Assembly: GCA_903949285.1 (NCBI GenBank)
Contig: CAJAYT010000101.1
Span: forward strand, 1-64,000
Origin: an uncultured Burkholderiales bacterium
Lineage (GTDB): Bacteria > Pseudomonadota > Gammaproteobacteria > Burkholderiales > Burkholderiaceae_C
Direction: 5' to 3'
DNA length: 64,000 nucleotides
Position numbers and translations under genes: made by a program. The notes under the pieces are model-generated. The model did not search any database. It was not told the origin of the DNA and saw only the letters and a list, made by a program, of their open reading frames with translations. Position 1 is the stretch's first letter. Each line of letters opens with the position of its first letter. Below, piece after piece: positions 9,335 through 19,305 of the stretch.

Positions 9335-10249
9335 ATGCAGTTCTTTATAGAAATCGTGATTAACGGAATCCTCTCTGGATTAATGTACTCACTGGTTGCG
9401 CTTGGATTTGTTCTCATCTTCAAAGCATCTGGGGTTCTTAACTTTGCCCAAGGGGCTATGGTCTATTCCTCTGCACTCGCAGTGGTAGGCTTTATTGACC
9501 AAGGTCTACCCATGTGGCTTGCGATTCTTGGAGCCTTCGCGTTCATGGTGATCATTGGCATTTGCACAGAAAAGTTTGTGCTCAGTAAGTTGGTTAACCA
9601 ACCCCCCATTACCTTATTTATGGCAACCATTGGACTCAGCTTCTTCTTAGACGGCTTATCCCCAATCCTCTTTGGCACAGAGGTGCGCCCCATCAATCTG
9701 GGGATCGTCGATGAGCCTATCCAATCCGTCATGGATTTGACTGGAATTGGGATCTCAAAACTCGATTTATTTTCATCTGGAATTATTATTGTTTTGGTAA
9801 TTTTACTTGCACTCCTGTTTCAATTCACAAAAGTAGGACGCGCGCTTCGCGCCGTAGCAGATGACCATCAAGCCGCGTTATCCCTGGGCATTCCTTTGGA
9901 AAATATTTGGGCAATAGTTTGGGGAATTGCGGGATTTGTAGCCTTGGTTGCGGGCTTGCTCTGGGGTTCAAGGAACGGTGTTCAGTATGCACTCTCCCTC
10001 ACCGCTCTTAAAGCGTTACCCGTTTTGATATTAGGCGGATTCACTTCTGTACCCGGTGCTATTGTGGGGGGCGTGATTATTGGGGTCTCAGAGGGTTTGG
10101 CCGAAATTTATATTCCGCCCGTTTTACAAGACGCGTTTGGTGGTAACTTCGGGGGAATTGAAAGTTGGTTTCCCTACATCTTTGCCCTCTTATTCTTACT
10201 CGTAAGACGAGAGGGTTTATTTGGTGAAAAACATATTGACCGAGTCTAA
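9335..10249 (+). CDS. ABC transporter permease (LivH-like)
   Basis: Inner-membrane permease of the liv-family importer, 304 residues with about eight hydrophobic segments. The N-terminus (NGILSGLMYSLVALGFVLIF) and the central permease signature, around GRALRAVADDHQAALSLGI and following, are family-typical. It lies 23 bp after the ATPase and 9 bp before the LivM-like permease, forming a heterodimeric channel with it. Cargo not determinable. Confidence 0.92.
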   Translation: MQFFIEIVINGILSGLMYSLVALGFVLIFKASGVLNFAQGAMVYSSALAVVGFIDQGLPMWLAILGAFAFMVIIGICTEKFVLSKLVNQPPITLFMATIGLSFFLDGLSPILFGTEVRPINLGIVDEPIQSVMDLTGIGISKLDLFSSGIIIVLVILLALLFQFTKVGRALRAVADDHQAALSLGIPLENIWAIVWGIAGFVALVAGLLWGSRNGVQYALSLTALKALPVLILGGFTSVPGAIVGGVIIGVSEGLAEIYIPPVLQDAFGGNFGGIESWFPYIFALLFLLVRREGLFGEKHIDRV

Positions 10250-10258
10250 GGAATAACC

Positions 10259-11335
10259 ATGCTCTACCGTGAAGCCGGTCAATTTAAGACCACCTACAAA
10301 GCTGACAGTCAGATTTTTCCGATCCTTCAAGATCGAATTGGAATGATGATCTTGCTCGTTATCGCCGCTGTATGCGTACCCCTCTTGGCCAGTGAATACT
10401 GGATCAATGCGATTTTGATTCCGTTTCTCATTTTCTCACTCGCAACGCTTGGACTTAATTTCCTAACTGGCTACGCTGGTCAACTCTCGCTTGGATCTGC
10501 TGCGTTTATGGCTGTAGGAGCTTATGCAACTTATAACTTTCAACTTCGCATTGAGGGTATCCCTTTCATTCTCTCGTTCATATTGGGCGGTCTCAGTGCT
10601 GCAATGGTTGGGATCTTGTTTGGACTCCCCTCCCTTCGTATAAAAGGCTTTTACCTAGCTGTGGCCTCTTTGGCTGCCCAGTTTTTCGTGGTTTGGTGTC
10701 TCACAAAGTTTCCCTGGTTCTCAAACAATAGCTCATCTGGCGTCATCAGTGCACAAACCCCCACTCTATTTGGATTTGCATTTGATACGCCGGTTAGCAA
10801 GTATTTATTGGTGCTATTTATTGTTACTGGTCTTGCTTTGGTTGGAAAAAACTTAGTGCGCTCATCCACAGGACGTGCATGGATGGCAGTCAGGGACATG
10901 GATGTTGCAGCAGAAGTTATTGGCATCCCCCTTGTGAGAACCAAACTCATGGCCTTTGCCATAAGCTCCTTTTACTGCGGGATTGCAGGCGCTTTATATG
11001 CCTACTGTTATTTAGGTAGCGTCGAGCCTGACGGATTTTCACTTGATTTATCATTCAAAATTTTGTTCATGGTGATCATTGGTGGAGTAGGTAGTATTTT
11101 GGGCAATTTCTTGGGCGCTGCTTTTATCTTGTTATTACCGATTTTGCTGGACATCACTCTTCCCTTTATTTCACAATTGCTGCATCTACACATTAGCAAC
11201 TCCGCAGTCTCACATATTCAATTAATGGTATTTGGCTCATTAATTATTTTCTTTTTGATTGTAGAACCGCATGGGTTGGCCAGACTTTGGCAAATTTGCA
11301 AAGAAAAGCTAAGACTTTGGCCCTTTCCGTACTGA
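10259..11335 (+). CDS. ABC transporter permease (LivM-like)
   Basis: Second inner-membrane permease of the importer, 358 residues. A hydrophilic N-terminus of about 30 residues is followed by some ten hydrophobic segments; LNFLTGYAGQLSLGSAAFM and IIGGVGSILGNFLGAAF are characteristic of the LivM branch. The next gene, the binding protein, starts 45 bp downstream with its own strong ribosome site. Assigned with confidence by sequence and by position in the operon. Confidence 0.92.
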   Translation: MLYREAGQFKTTYKADSQIFPILQDRIGMMILLVIAAVCVPLLASEYWINAILIPFLIFSLATLGLNFLTGYAGQLSLGSAAFMAVGAYATYNFQLRIEGIPFILSFILGGLSAAMVGILFGLPSLRIKGFYLAVASLAAQFFVVWCLTKFPWFSNNSSSGVISAQTPTLFGFAFDTPVSKYLLVLFIVTGLALVGKNLVRSSTGRAWMAVRDMDVAAEVIGIPLVRTKLMAFAISSFYCGIAGALYAYCYLGSVEPDGFSLDLSFKILFMVIIGGVGSILGNFLGAAFILLLPILLDITLPFISQLLHLHISNSAVSHIQLMVFGSLIIFFLIVEPHGLARLWQICKEKLRLWPFPY

Positions 11336-11380
11336 GTACGCATTTTTTTACTAGAAGTGATAAACCAAGGAGATAAAACT

Positions 11381-12709
11381 ATGAAACCTATCAAAACCTC
11401 AGTCTTTGGGGCAATGTTGATCGCGCTGGCATCGCTATGCAGTGTTTATCCACTGCAAGCACAAGCAGAGGATCAATTTGTCTCAATCCCAAGCTTTCGT
11501 ATTGGACCTTACGGACAAAATGGTCAATCGTTTTACGGTGGCTTTATCGATTACTTGAGCTATTTGAACTTGAAGAATGGAGGCGTCAACGGTGTCAAGT
11601 TTGCATGGGAAGAATGTGAAACCGAATACAACAACGCCAAAGGTGTTGAATGCTATGAGCGCTTAAAGGGTAACTCTGGTACATCTAAGGGCACCGCTAT
11701 CCACGTCATGTCAACGGGCATTTCTTATTCCATTTTGGATAAAACGCAAACGGATAAAGTCCCATTGATCATGATGGGTTATGGCCGAACAGATGCAGTC
11801 GATGGGTCTGTGTTTCCGTACGCATTCCCGTTGGTGACAACCTATCAAATGCAGGCCTCGGCTATTGTTAAATTCTTAGCTCAAAACAATGGCGGCTCCC
11901 TTGCTGGTAAGAAGATTGTTTATCTCTACCATGACTCAGCATACGGCAAAGAACCCATCGTGGCTCTAGAAGCAGAAAGCAAGATCAATCAGTTCAAATT
12001 AACGGAAATACCTGTTGCGCACCCTGGTAACGAACAAGGGACGCAGTGGTTGAAAATTCGTGAAGAAAATCCGGATTATGTGATTTTCTGGGGCTGGGGG
12101 GTTATGAACCAAACAGCACTTAAAGCGGCTCAAAAGGTTGGTTTTCCACGCGAAAAGATTATTGGCTCTTGGTGGGCAGGATCTGAGGAGGATGTCGGTC
12201 CAGCAGGTGATGCAGCTAAAGGATACATGAGTGCCACGTGGAATGTGGCCGGTAAAACTGTACCGATCATTGCAGACATCGACAAAGTCGTTTACGCAGC
12301 GGGCAAAGGCAATATTTCTGACAGAGCCAAAATTGGCACAATTCTTTATAACCGAGGGGTCTCAGCAGCCATCGTAACCGTCGAAGCTGTGCGTCTGGCA
12401 CAAAACAAGTACGGCAAAGGCAAGGTTGTGACGGGTGAGCAAATGCGCTGGGCCTTCGAGAATCTCAACATCAACAATGCACAGTTGGCTAGCCTAGGTG
12501 CTACAGGTCTTTTGCCTGAGATTAAAACTTCTTGTGAAAACCATGAGGGCTCAGGAAAAATTAAGATTCAGCAATGGGACGGTTCCAAATGGGTACTTGT
12601 ATCCGATTGGATTGAAGGCAATAAAAACCTGATCCATCCGCTCTTTAAGGCTTCTGCAAAAGAATATGCAAAAGAGAAAAACATAACTCCCGCTTGTCTC
12701 AAGGGCTAA
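11381..12709 (+). CDS. ABC transporter substrate-binding protein (LivK-like)
   Basis: Periplasmic binding protein feeding the liv-type permeases. The start at 11381 is chosen because AAGGAG precedes it and a signal peptide follows directly (Lys-rich start, hydrophobic core GAMLIALASL, likely cleavage after AQA near residue 26). The mature protein of about 416 residues is at the long end of the type I binding-fold family, as in aromatic/organic acid binders. YGGFIDYLSYLNLKNGGVNG near residue 50 is typical of the subgroup I associate with acyl-CoA-ligase-linked transporters; the ligand is not known. Confidence 0.9.
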   Translation: MKPIKTSVFGAMLIALASLCSVYPLQAQAEDQFVSIPSFRIGPYGQNGQSFYGGFIDYLSYLNLKNGGVNGVKFAWEECETEYNNAKGVECYERLKGNSGTSKGTAIHVMSTGISYSILDKTQTDKVPLIMMGYGRTDAVDGSVFPYAFPLVTTYQMQASAIVKFLAQNNGGSLAGKKIVYLYHDSAYGKEPIVALEAESKINQFKLTEIPVAHPGNEQGTQWLKIREENPDYVIFWGWGVMNQTALKAAQKVGFPREKIIGSWWAGSEEDVGPAGDAAKGYMSATWNVAGKTVPIIADIDKVVYAAGKGNISDRAKIGTILYNRGVSAAIVTVEAVRLAQNKYGKGKVVTGEQMRWAFENLNINNAQLASLGATGLLPEIKTSCENHEGSGKIKIQQWDGSKWVLVSDWIEGNKNLIHPLFKASAKEYAKEKNITPACLKG

Positions 12710-12726
12710 TTCAATTAGGCACGCAT

Positions 12727-13539
12727 ATGACTCCCCTACTCTCCGTCAATAATATTGAAGTCATCTACGACCATGTCATCTTGGTCTTAAAAGGTGTTTC
12801 ACTTCAAGTACCTAAGGGTAAGGTAGTTGCCTTACTCGGTGCAAATGGTGCTGGTAAGTCAACCACCCTCAAAGCAATTTCTAATATATTAGCCGCGGAG
12901 AGAGGGGACGTTACAAAAGGGAGTATTGACTATAAGAACGAGCGTGTAGATAAGCTCTCACCCAATCAGTTGGTAAAGCGGGGCGTGATTCAGGTCATGG
13001 AAGGACGCCACTGCTTTGCACACCTCTCTATTGAGGACAATTTACTGACGGGAGCTTATACGCGGGACATCAGCAATGCGCAGGTTAAGCAAGAACTCGA
13101 GAAAATTTACGAATATTTCCCAAGGCTTAAAGTACGCAGAAAATCTCAGGCCGCCTACACCTCTGGGGGCGAGCAACAGATGTGTGCGATTGGACGGGCC
13201 ATGATGGCCAAACCAGAGATGGTGCTTTTGGACGAACCTTCAATGGGTCTCGCACCTCAAATCGTAGAGGAAGTCTTTGAGATCGTTAAAGACCTAAACA
13301 AACGAGAAAACGTGAGCTTCCTTCTTGCTGAGCAAAACACAATGGTTGCTCTGAGGTACAGCGATTACGGCTACATCTTGGAGAACGGCCGGGTCGTTAT
13401 GGACGGCGCCGCAGAGGAGCTGAGAAACAACGAGGACGTCAAAGAATTCTATTTGGGTGTAGCCGCAAATGACGATGAGGAGCGCACCTCCTTTAAAGAA
13501 GTTAAATCCTATCGCCGACGCAAGCGTTGGCTCTCATAA
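12727..13539 (+). CDS. Branched-chain amino acid-type ABC transporter ATPase (LivF-like)
   Basis: Second ATPase of the importer, 270 residues from the ATG at 12727; upstream TTG 12694 would overlap the binding-protein gene and is less likely. Walker A GANGAGKST, signature YTSGGEQQM, Walker B MVLLDEPSMGL and AEQN switch are present. The C-terminus is extended by a basic tail (SYRRRKRWLS) not usual in LivF. It completes the importer and is followed 9 bp later by the PaaK-like gene. Confidence 0.91.
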   Translation: MTPLLSVNNIEVIYDHVILVLKGVSLQVPKGKVVALLGANGAGKSTTLKAISNILAAERGDVTKGSIDYKNERVDKLSPNQLVKRGVIQVMEGRHCFAHLSIEDNLLTGAYTRDISNAQVKQELEKIYEYFPRLKVRRKSQAAYTSGGEQQMCAIGRAMMAKPEMVLLDEPSMGLAPQIVEEVFEIVKDLNKRENVSFLLAEQNTMVALRYSDYGYILENGRVVMDGAAEELRNNEDVKEFYLGVAANDDEERTSFKEVKSYRRRKRWLS

Positions 13540-13548
13540 TTCTTAACC

Positions 13549-14811
13549 ATGACCTTAGACACACTCGAAACTCGATCACAAGCTGAGAGAGAAAAAGATC
13601 TATTGCACAAATTACCGAGCCAGATTCAACATGCTAAAGAGCATACTGAATATTTTGGACGAATTTTCTCAAACATTGATCCAGTACAAATCACCTCCAG
13701 GGATTCCTTGGCTGGTCTTCCAGTCACACGAAAATCTGAACTCAGTCAAGCACAAAAGAATTCCCCCCCCTTTGGCGGCATGAACGCAACTGCGCTTGGC
13801 AAACTCAAACGTATTTTTCAATCCCCCGGTCCCATACATGAACCCCAGGGATCCGAATTAGACGGATTCCGGTTGGCCAGATCACTACGAGCGGCTGGGT
13901 TCGCTAGGGGTGACTTGGTACACAACACCTTCTCGTATCACTTTACACCAGGTGCATGGATGCTGGAGGGCGGTGCACACGCACTAGGTTGTTGTGTGTT
14001 TCCAGCAGGTGTTGGTCAAACAGAGCTTCAAGCCCAAACCATTGCACACTTAAAACCCAATGCCTATACAGGCACCCCGTCTTTTTTAAAGATCATTCTT
14101 GAAAAATCAGATGAACTTGGACTCGATTCAAGCAGCGTCCAAAAAGCTGTTGTGTCCGGTGAAGCACTCCCTCCCAGCCTTAGGCAATGGTTCAAGGCGA
14201 GAGGGATTGTGGTTGTCTCAGCCTACGCGACAGCTGATGTAGGATTGATAGCCTATGAATCTCCACAGCTTGAGGCGGGGATGATTATTGATGAAGAAAT
14301 AATCCTAGAAATTGTGGAACCAAACGGTACAAAGCCCATGCCTATGGGCGAGACAGGCGAAGTAGTCATCACCGTTTTTGACAAAGACTATCCTTTAATT
14401 AGATTTGGAACTGGCGATTTATCTGCCATAGATCCAGCCTCTTTAACAACTCCCTCCCCCTGCGGTAGAACAAACCTTCGTATCAAGGGGTGGCTGGGTA
14501 GGGCAGATCAAACGACCAAAATCAAAGGTATGTTTGTACACCCCGGTCAGGTCCTGGAGATCGTGAGAAAGCACCCCCAAATTGAGCGCGCGCGAGTGGT
14601 GGTCAGTGGAAATATTGGCAACGAAGAAATGTCGGTGCTTTGTGAGTTGAAGGTAAACACAGGCACAGCGTCAGATTTAACCGCGCTGAACGCGGCCATT
14701 GTCCAGTCCACAAGGGACATCACAAAACTAAGAGCAACGGTGCGTTTTACCGATAAAAATGCACTTCCAGTGGACGGCAAAGTCATCGAGGATGCACGAA
14801 CTTACGCTTAA
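13549..14811 (+). CDS. Phenylacetate-CoA ligase-like AMP-binding family protein with degenerate P-loop
   Basis: 420 residues of the PaaK-type adenylate-forming fold: TYTGTPSFLK-like core (AYTGTPSFLKIILEKS), the AYATADVGLIAYE motif, the FGTGDLS acid and the C-terminal KGMFVHPGQV region are present. Where PaaK has the phosphate loop SSGTTGKPT this protein reads QSPGPIHEPQG, so the usual ATP-contact Ser/Thr/Lys residues are missing. I recall similar sequences in other liv-linked clusters, so it is probably a family trait rather than a mutation. It is the last gene of the ligase/transporter operon. Possible roles are an atypical ligase, an acyl-CoA/acyl-AMP binder or a partner of the first ligase. 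Confidence 0.75.
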   Translation: MTLDTLETRSQAEREKDLLHKLPSQIQHAKEHTEYFGRIFSNIDPVQITSRDSLAGLPVTRKSELSQAQKNSPPFGGMNATALGKLKRIFQSPGPIHEPQGSELDGFRLARSLRAAGFARGDLVHNTFSYHFTPGAWMLEGGAHALGCCVFPAGVGQTELQAQTIAHLKPNAYTGTPSFLKIILEKSDELGLDSSSVQKAVVSGEALPPSLRQWFKARGIVVVSAYATADVGLIAYESPQLEAGMIIDEEIILEIVEPNGTKPMPMGETGEVVITVFDKDYPLIRFGTGDLSAIDPASLTTPSPCGRTNLRIKGWLGRADQTTKIKGMFVHPGQVLEIVRKHPQIERARVVVSGNIGNEEMSVLCELKVNTGTASDLTALNAAIVQSTRDITKLRATVRFTDKNALPVDGKVIEDARTYA

Positions 14812-14836
14812 AAATACAGTGTCCCGCAGTTTTAGT

Positions 14837-16852
14837 TCAATCGCTAGTTGCAAAAATAATTAATTGATCCCCCTCGCTTACCTGGTCGCCCTGGGAGTAG
14901 TTAATATCTTCAATAACACCCTCGAAGGGCGCGGTAATGGTGTGCTCCATTTTCATGGCCTCAACAACTATTAATGGATCACCGACTCTCACTTGGTCAC
15001 CCACTTTGACTTTCACAGCGACTACTTTTCCGGGCATTGGCGCCGTGAGCTTTCCAGCACTGCCCTCCTCCGTGGGAATGACTGACAGGGGGTTTTGATA
15101 ATGCCATTTTTGTTGGCGTCCATCTCGGAATAAGTGTAGGTTGGAGGGGTTGTTTGATTCCAAGAATACACGTGCAGTAAAGATTTTGTTATCCAACGCA
15201 ACTCTGAAGTTTTCGCACTCCTGTGTGTAACTAAAGATCCTTACATCACCGTCATGAGCAAGCGTATCGTGCGCGTAATCTAAATCGATGTCGAATGTAC
15301 GCTGGGTGTTGTCCAGCACAAAGGTGAATCTACGCCGACTAGACCCATTCATTCTCCAGCCGTCTTGTTTGTGCCACGGCGAATCTATTTCCGAAGCCTT
15401 CGAATTTATTGTTTTTGATTCCTCAGCTAGCTGAGCGGCAACCAAGAATGCAAGACTCTCAAAATCATGTTCTAAATCCTTTTTTAAAAGCTCCTCCTCG
15501 TACCGGGGTATTAAGCCCGTATCCAAGTTGGGTTCGCAAAAGGCGGAGTTCTTAACCAAGCGCCCCAAAAAAGCTACGTTTGTAGCAACACCAACGATGT
15601 TGACTGCCGCTAATGCCGCGGACATCTTGGCAAGCGCAGTTGCTCGGTCTTCGCCCCACACAATTAATTTAGCGATCATTGGGTCGTAATAAGGGCTGAT
15701 CACACCTCCTTCGCGCACTCCTGTATCCACTCTCACGGAGCCAGCCACCTCTTGCGGCATCCTCATCGTGTGTAACTCTCCAGTAGAGGGAAGAAACTGA
15801 TTTTCGGGATTTTCTGCGTAAATGCGTGCCTCCAGCGCATGCCCCTCGACTCGGAGTTCATCTTGCAAAAGGGGAAGCCTTTGACCTGCAGCCACTCGCA
15901 ATTGCCACTCTACTAAGTCCTGAGCTGTAACCATCTCAGTTACGGGGTGCTCAACTTGAAGTCGGGTATTCATCTCCATAAAATAAAATTGGCCTGCTTG
16001 ACCCATTTCATCCGTTTCGGCAATGAATTCAACTGTGCCGGCACCCTCGTAATGCACAGCCTTCGCTGCATTAACCGCTGCAGTGCCCATAGCGCGTTTG
16101 AGTTCTGTGTCCACACAAGGTGCAGGTGCCTCCTCCAAAACCTTTTGATGACGACGCTGTACAGAACAATCTCTATCAAAGAGGTATACGCAGTTGCCAT
16201 GCCTGTCGGCAAATACTTGTACCTCAATATGCCTTGGACGAGACAGATATCTCTCCACCAATACCTTGTCGTCGCCAAAGCTACTCATCGCTTCGCGCTT
16301 GCAAGAGTCAAGTGCCGCATCGAACGAGGCGCTCTCGGTGACGATGCGCATGCCTTTCCCGCCCCCCCCCGCAGAAGCTTTAAGTAACACGGGATATCCG
16401 ATTTGATCGGCTTTTTTGTGCAAGAAACTAGCCTCCTGCTCTTCTCCGTGGTAACCGGGTACCAAAGGCACTTGGGCCTTTTCCATCAATGACTTGGCAG
16501 CCGATTTAGAGCCCATCGCTTTGATGGCCTGTGCTGGGGGACCAATAAATACCAATCCCGCTTGAGCACAGGACTGGGCGAAATCCGCGTTTTCTGATAA
16601 AAAACCGTACCCTGGGTGTATGGCCTGGGCGCCAAAAGACAAAGCTTTCTCAATGATCAGACTTCCTAAAAGATAGCTCTCCTTGGGTGCTGAATTACCA
16701 ATATAAACGGCTTCATCACAAGCCTGAACATGCAGTGCGTCTTGATCAGCATCCGAATAAACGGCAACTGTTTTTATGCCCAACCTACGACAGGTTTTCG
16801 CTACTCGGCAAGCGATCTCGCCTCGGTTGGCTATTAGTATTTTGGTGAACAA
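14837..16852 (-). CDS. liuD: Biotin-containing subunit of methylcrotonyl-CoA carboxylase
   Basis: Biotin carboxylase plus biotin carrier subunit, forming 3-methylglutaconyl-CoA together with the carboxyltransferase encoded upstream. 671 residues: N-terminal ATP-grasp biotin carboxylase domain (about 1-450, glycine-rich loop KASAGGGGKGMR) and a C-terminal biotinyl domain with EAMKMEH, biotinylated Lys634. The start is TTG: the family N-terminus FTKILIANRGEIACRV begins directly after it, GGAG lies nine bases upstream and the hydratase stop touches it. Acetyl- or propionyl-CoA carboxylase is the alternative; the isovaleryl-CoA dehydrogenase context decides for methylcrotonyl-CoA. Confidence 0.88.
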   Translation of the reverse strand: MFTKILIANRGEIACRVAKTCRRLGIKTVAVYSDADQDALHVQACDEAVYIGNSAPKESYLLGSLIIEKALSFGAQAIHPGYGFLSENADFAQSCAQAGLVFIGPPAQAIKAMGSKSAAKSLMEKAQVPLVPGYHGEEQEASFLHKKADQIGYPVLLKASAGGGGKGMRIVTESASFDAALDSCKREAMSSFGDDKVLVERYLSRPRHIEVQVFADRHGNCVYLFDRDCSVQRRHQKVLEEAPAPCVDTELKRAMGTAAVNAAKAVHYEGAGTVEFIAETDEMGQAGQFYFMEMNTRLQVEHPVTEMVTAQDLVEWQLRVAAGQRLPLLQDELRVEGHALEARIYAENPENQFLPSTGELHTMRMPQEVAGSVRVDTGVREGGVISPYYDPMIAKLIVWGEDRATALAKMSAALAAVNIVGVATNVAFLGRLVKNSAFCEPNLDTGLIPRYEEELLKKDLEHDFESLAFLVAAQLAEESKTINSKASEIDSPWHKQDGWRMNGSSRRRFTFVLDNTQRTFDIDLDYAHDTLAHDGDVRIFSYTQECENFRVALDNKIFTARVFLESNNPSNLHLFRDGRQQKWHYQNPLSVIPTEEGSAGKLTAPMPGKVVAVKVKVGDQVRVGDPLIVVEAMKMEHTITAPFEGVIEDINYSQGDQVSEGDQLIIFATSD

Positions 16853-17647
16853 TTAGTTTTTCTCCAGAAACGATTTCATTCGGGCTTGTGCCTCAGCAGT
16901 ACCCCTGATATCAGCAATGCGCTTGACCGATTCAGCTCTTAACTTTTCATCAATGGGCTGATTGGCAAAATCTTGAACGAGTCGCTTGCACTCTTTGACT
17001 GCGTGTGCACCGTTTTGAAGTAAGGAGCGACACGTGCGCTCTACGTGCTGATCTAATTCAGCTGGCGTGGACAAAAGGTGGACAAATCCAATTCGGTGCG
17101 CCTCAGCAGCGGAGAATCTTTCAGAGGTAATGAAGTAACGTCTAGAGGCTTGCTCGCCCATGGCCTTGATAATGTAGGGACTGATCGTTGCGGGCAAAAG
17201 ACCCAGCCTCGCCTCTGACAAACAAAAATGCGCACTCTCACTTGCAATAACAATATCACATACAGCTGCTAGACCCACGCCACCCCCGTAAGCATCTCCT
17301 TGAACACGTGCAATGGTCGGTAAAGGACAGAGGTAAATAGTGCTTAACATCTTAGCCAAGAGATCGGCATCGGCCAAATTCTCCTCATAGCTAAATGAGG
17401 CCATAGCCTTCATCCAACTCAGGTCAGCGCCAGCGCAAAAACCAATTCCATTTGCCGCTAAAACAATCACGCGCAGGTCACTCCTGGAACCCAAATCTTC
17501 AAACACACTGGTTAATTCTGAAATAAGCTGCGCGTTGAATGAATTTCTAAGCGCTGGTCGATTCAAGGTTACAGTTGCGATGCTGTGCTCAATTTGGAGA
17601 ATCAAACAAGTGTATGCAGGGCTAGCGTATGAAGTACTTGTGTTCAT
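16853..17647 (-). CDS. liuC: 3-methylglutaconyl-CoA hydratase
   Basis: Hydrates 3-methylglutaconyl-CoA to HMG-CoA. 264 residues from the ATG at 17647; an ATG at 17707 would overlap the carboxyltransferase gene by 44 bp. Crotonase fold with GIGFCAGADLSWM oxyanion loop, YGGGVGLAAVCDI (no first catalytic Glu) and LSEARLGLLPATISPYI (second Glu present), the pattern of methylglutaconyl-CoA hydratases rather than crotonase. It lies between the two carboxylase subunit genes, as in other liu operons. Confidence 0.86.
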   Translation of the reverse strand: MNTSTSYASPAYTCLILQIEHSIATVTLNRPALRNSFNAQLISELTSVFEDLGSRSDLRVIVLAANGIGFCAGADLSWMKAMASFSYEENLADADLLAKMLSTIYLCPLPTIARVQGDAYGGGVGLAAVCDIVIASESAHFCLSEARLGLLPATISPYIIKAMGEQASRRYFITSERFSAAEAHRIGFVHLLSTPAELDQHVERTCRSLLQNGAHAVKECKRLVQDFANQPIDEKLRAESVKRIADIRGTAEAQARMKSFLEKN

Positions 17648-17663
17648 TTTTATCTTTAATGCG

Positions 17664-19286
17664 TTACATTCTGAAAAGACCAAATTTCGTGTCCGGAATT
17701 GGCGCATTCAAACTCGCTGAGATCGCCAAACTAAGTATTCGTCTTGTATCTTTTGGATCAATCACACCGTCATCCCAAAGCCTAGCGCTTGCATAATAGG
17801 GGTGACCTTGGGTTTCGTACTGCTGCCTAAGCGGTGCTTTAAAGGCCTCCTCTTCCTCGGCGCTCCAAGTGCCGCCCTTTGCCTCTATGCCGTCTTTGCG
17901 AACAGTGGCGAGAACACTTGCTGCTTGTTCACCGCCCATGACGGAGATTCTGGCATTTGGCCACATCCAAAGCATTCTGGGACTGTATGCTCTGCCGCAC
18001 ATGCCGTAGTTTCCTGCACCAAACGAACCACCGATGATCACTGTAAATTTGGGGACTTGTGCTGTTGCTACAGCAGTCACCATCTTCGCCCCATTTCTAG
18101 CGATTCCTTCATTTTCATATTTTCGACCAACCATGAATCCTGTTATATTTTGCAAAAAGATGAGAGGAATTTTTCTCTGACAGCACAGCTCAATAAAGTG
18201 AGCCCCTTTTAACGCGCTTTCTGAAAACAAGATCCCGTTGTTGGCAATGATGCCAACGGGGTAGCCGTCTAAGTGCGCAAATCCTGTGACGAGTGTCACG
18301 CCAAAGCGGGCCTTGAATTCATCAAATTCAGATCCGTCCACCAATCGGGCGATGACCTCGCGGACATCGTATGGCTTTCTTGTATCAGCAGGTATGACCC
18401 CGTACAGCTCCTCTGCTGAATACAGGGGCTGAGCGGATGCTCTGCGCAACAAGGGGGATGGCTTCTTGCGGTTTAAATTACCAACAATACTGCGCGCTAC
18501 GTTCAGTGCATGTGCGTCATTTTGGGCAAAGTGATCGGCAACGCCTGAGAGTCTGGTATGAACATCTGCGCCCCCTAAATCCTCCGCACTCACAAGCTCT
18601 CCAGTAGCAGCCTTCACCAAAGGTGGGCCCGCCAAGAAGATAGTCCCCTGCTCTTTTACGATAATGCTCTCATCGCTCATTGCAGGAACATAGGCACCAC
18701 CCGCAGTACATGAGCCCATTACAACTGCAATCTGCGGTATGCCTTTAGAGGACATATTGGCTTGGTTAAAGAATATTCGTCCAAAATGATCGCGATCCGC
18801 AAATACCTCATCTTGATTGGGAAGATTAGCACCCCCCGAATCCACGAGATACACACAGGGTAAATTATTTTGATCTGCTATTTCTTGAGCGCGCAGATGC
18901 TTTTTCACAGTCATTGGGAAATAAGTTCCTCCCTTAACGGTTGCGTCATTACAAATGATGACACACTCTTGCCCAGAAATGGAGCCAATCCCCGTAATGA
19001 TTCCAGCTCCAGGCGCAGCATCTTCTCCTGATTTTTCGGGATACATCCCGTATGCAGCCAACTGGGAAAATTCTAAAAAGGGGGTACCAGGATCAAGCAA
19101 CAGTTGCACCCTGTCGCGGGGGAGTAACTTGGCTCGGTCCGTATGTTTTTTTCTGGCGCTCTCACCCCCCCCAAGCTCAATACGGCTGACTCTGAGTTTC
19201 AGGTCAGCTACAACCGATTGCATCACTTGGGCGTTAGCAATAAATTCAGAGTTACGGGTATTTAATTTGGTCTCAAGCTTGGGCAT
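17664..19286 (-). CDS. liuB: Methylcrotonyl-CoA carboxylase carboxyltransferase subunit
   Basis: Transfers CO2 from carboxybiotin to 3-methylcrotonyl-CoA. 540 residues from the ATG at 19286, the usual size; an upstream in-frame extension to 19421 would overlap the dehydrogenase gene. Carboxyltransferase N- and C-halves are clear: [37 protein letters not shown] and [19 protein letters not shown]. It starts 19 bp after the isovaleryl-CoA dehydrogenase stop and is followed by liuC and liuD. Confidence 0.9.
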   Translation of the reverse strand: MPKLETKLNTRNSEFIANAQVMQSVVADLKLRVSRIELGGGESARKKHTDRAKLLPRDRVQLLLDPGTPFLEFSQLAAYGMYPEKSGEDAAPGAGIITGIGSISGQECVIICNDATVKGGTYFPMTVKKHLRAQEIADQNNLPCVYLVDSGGANLPNQDEVFADRDHFGRIFFNQANMSSKGIPQIAVVMGSCTAGGAYVPAMSDESIIVKEQGTIFLAGPPLVKAATGELVSAEDLGGADVHTRLSGVADHFAQNDAHALNVARSIVGNLNRKKPSPLLRRASAQPLYSAEELYGVIPADTRKPYDVREVIARLVDGSEFDEFKARFGVTLVTGFAHLDGYPVGIIANNGILFSESALKGAHFIELCCQRKIPLIFLQNITGFMVGRKYENEGIARNGAKMVTAVATAQVPKFTVIIGGSFGAGNYGMCGRAYSPRMLWMWPNARISVMGGEQAASVLATVRKDGIEAKGGTWSAEEEEAFKAPLRQQYETQGHPYYASARLWDDGVIDPKDTRRILSLAISASLNAPIPDTKFGLFRM

Positions 19287-19305
19287 ACCTAAGTCTTTCT
19301 CTGTG

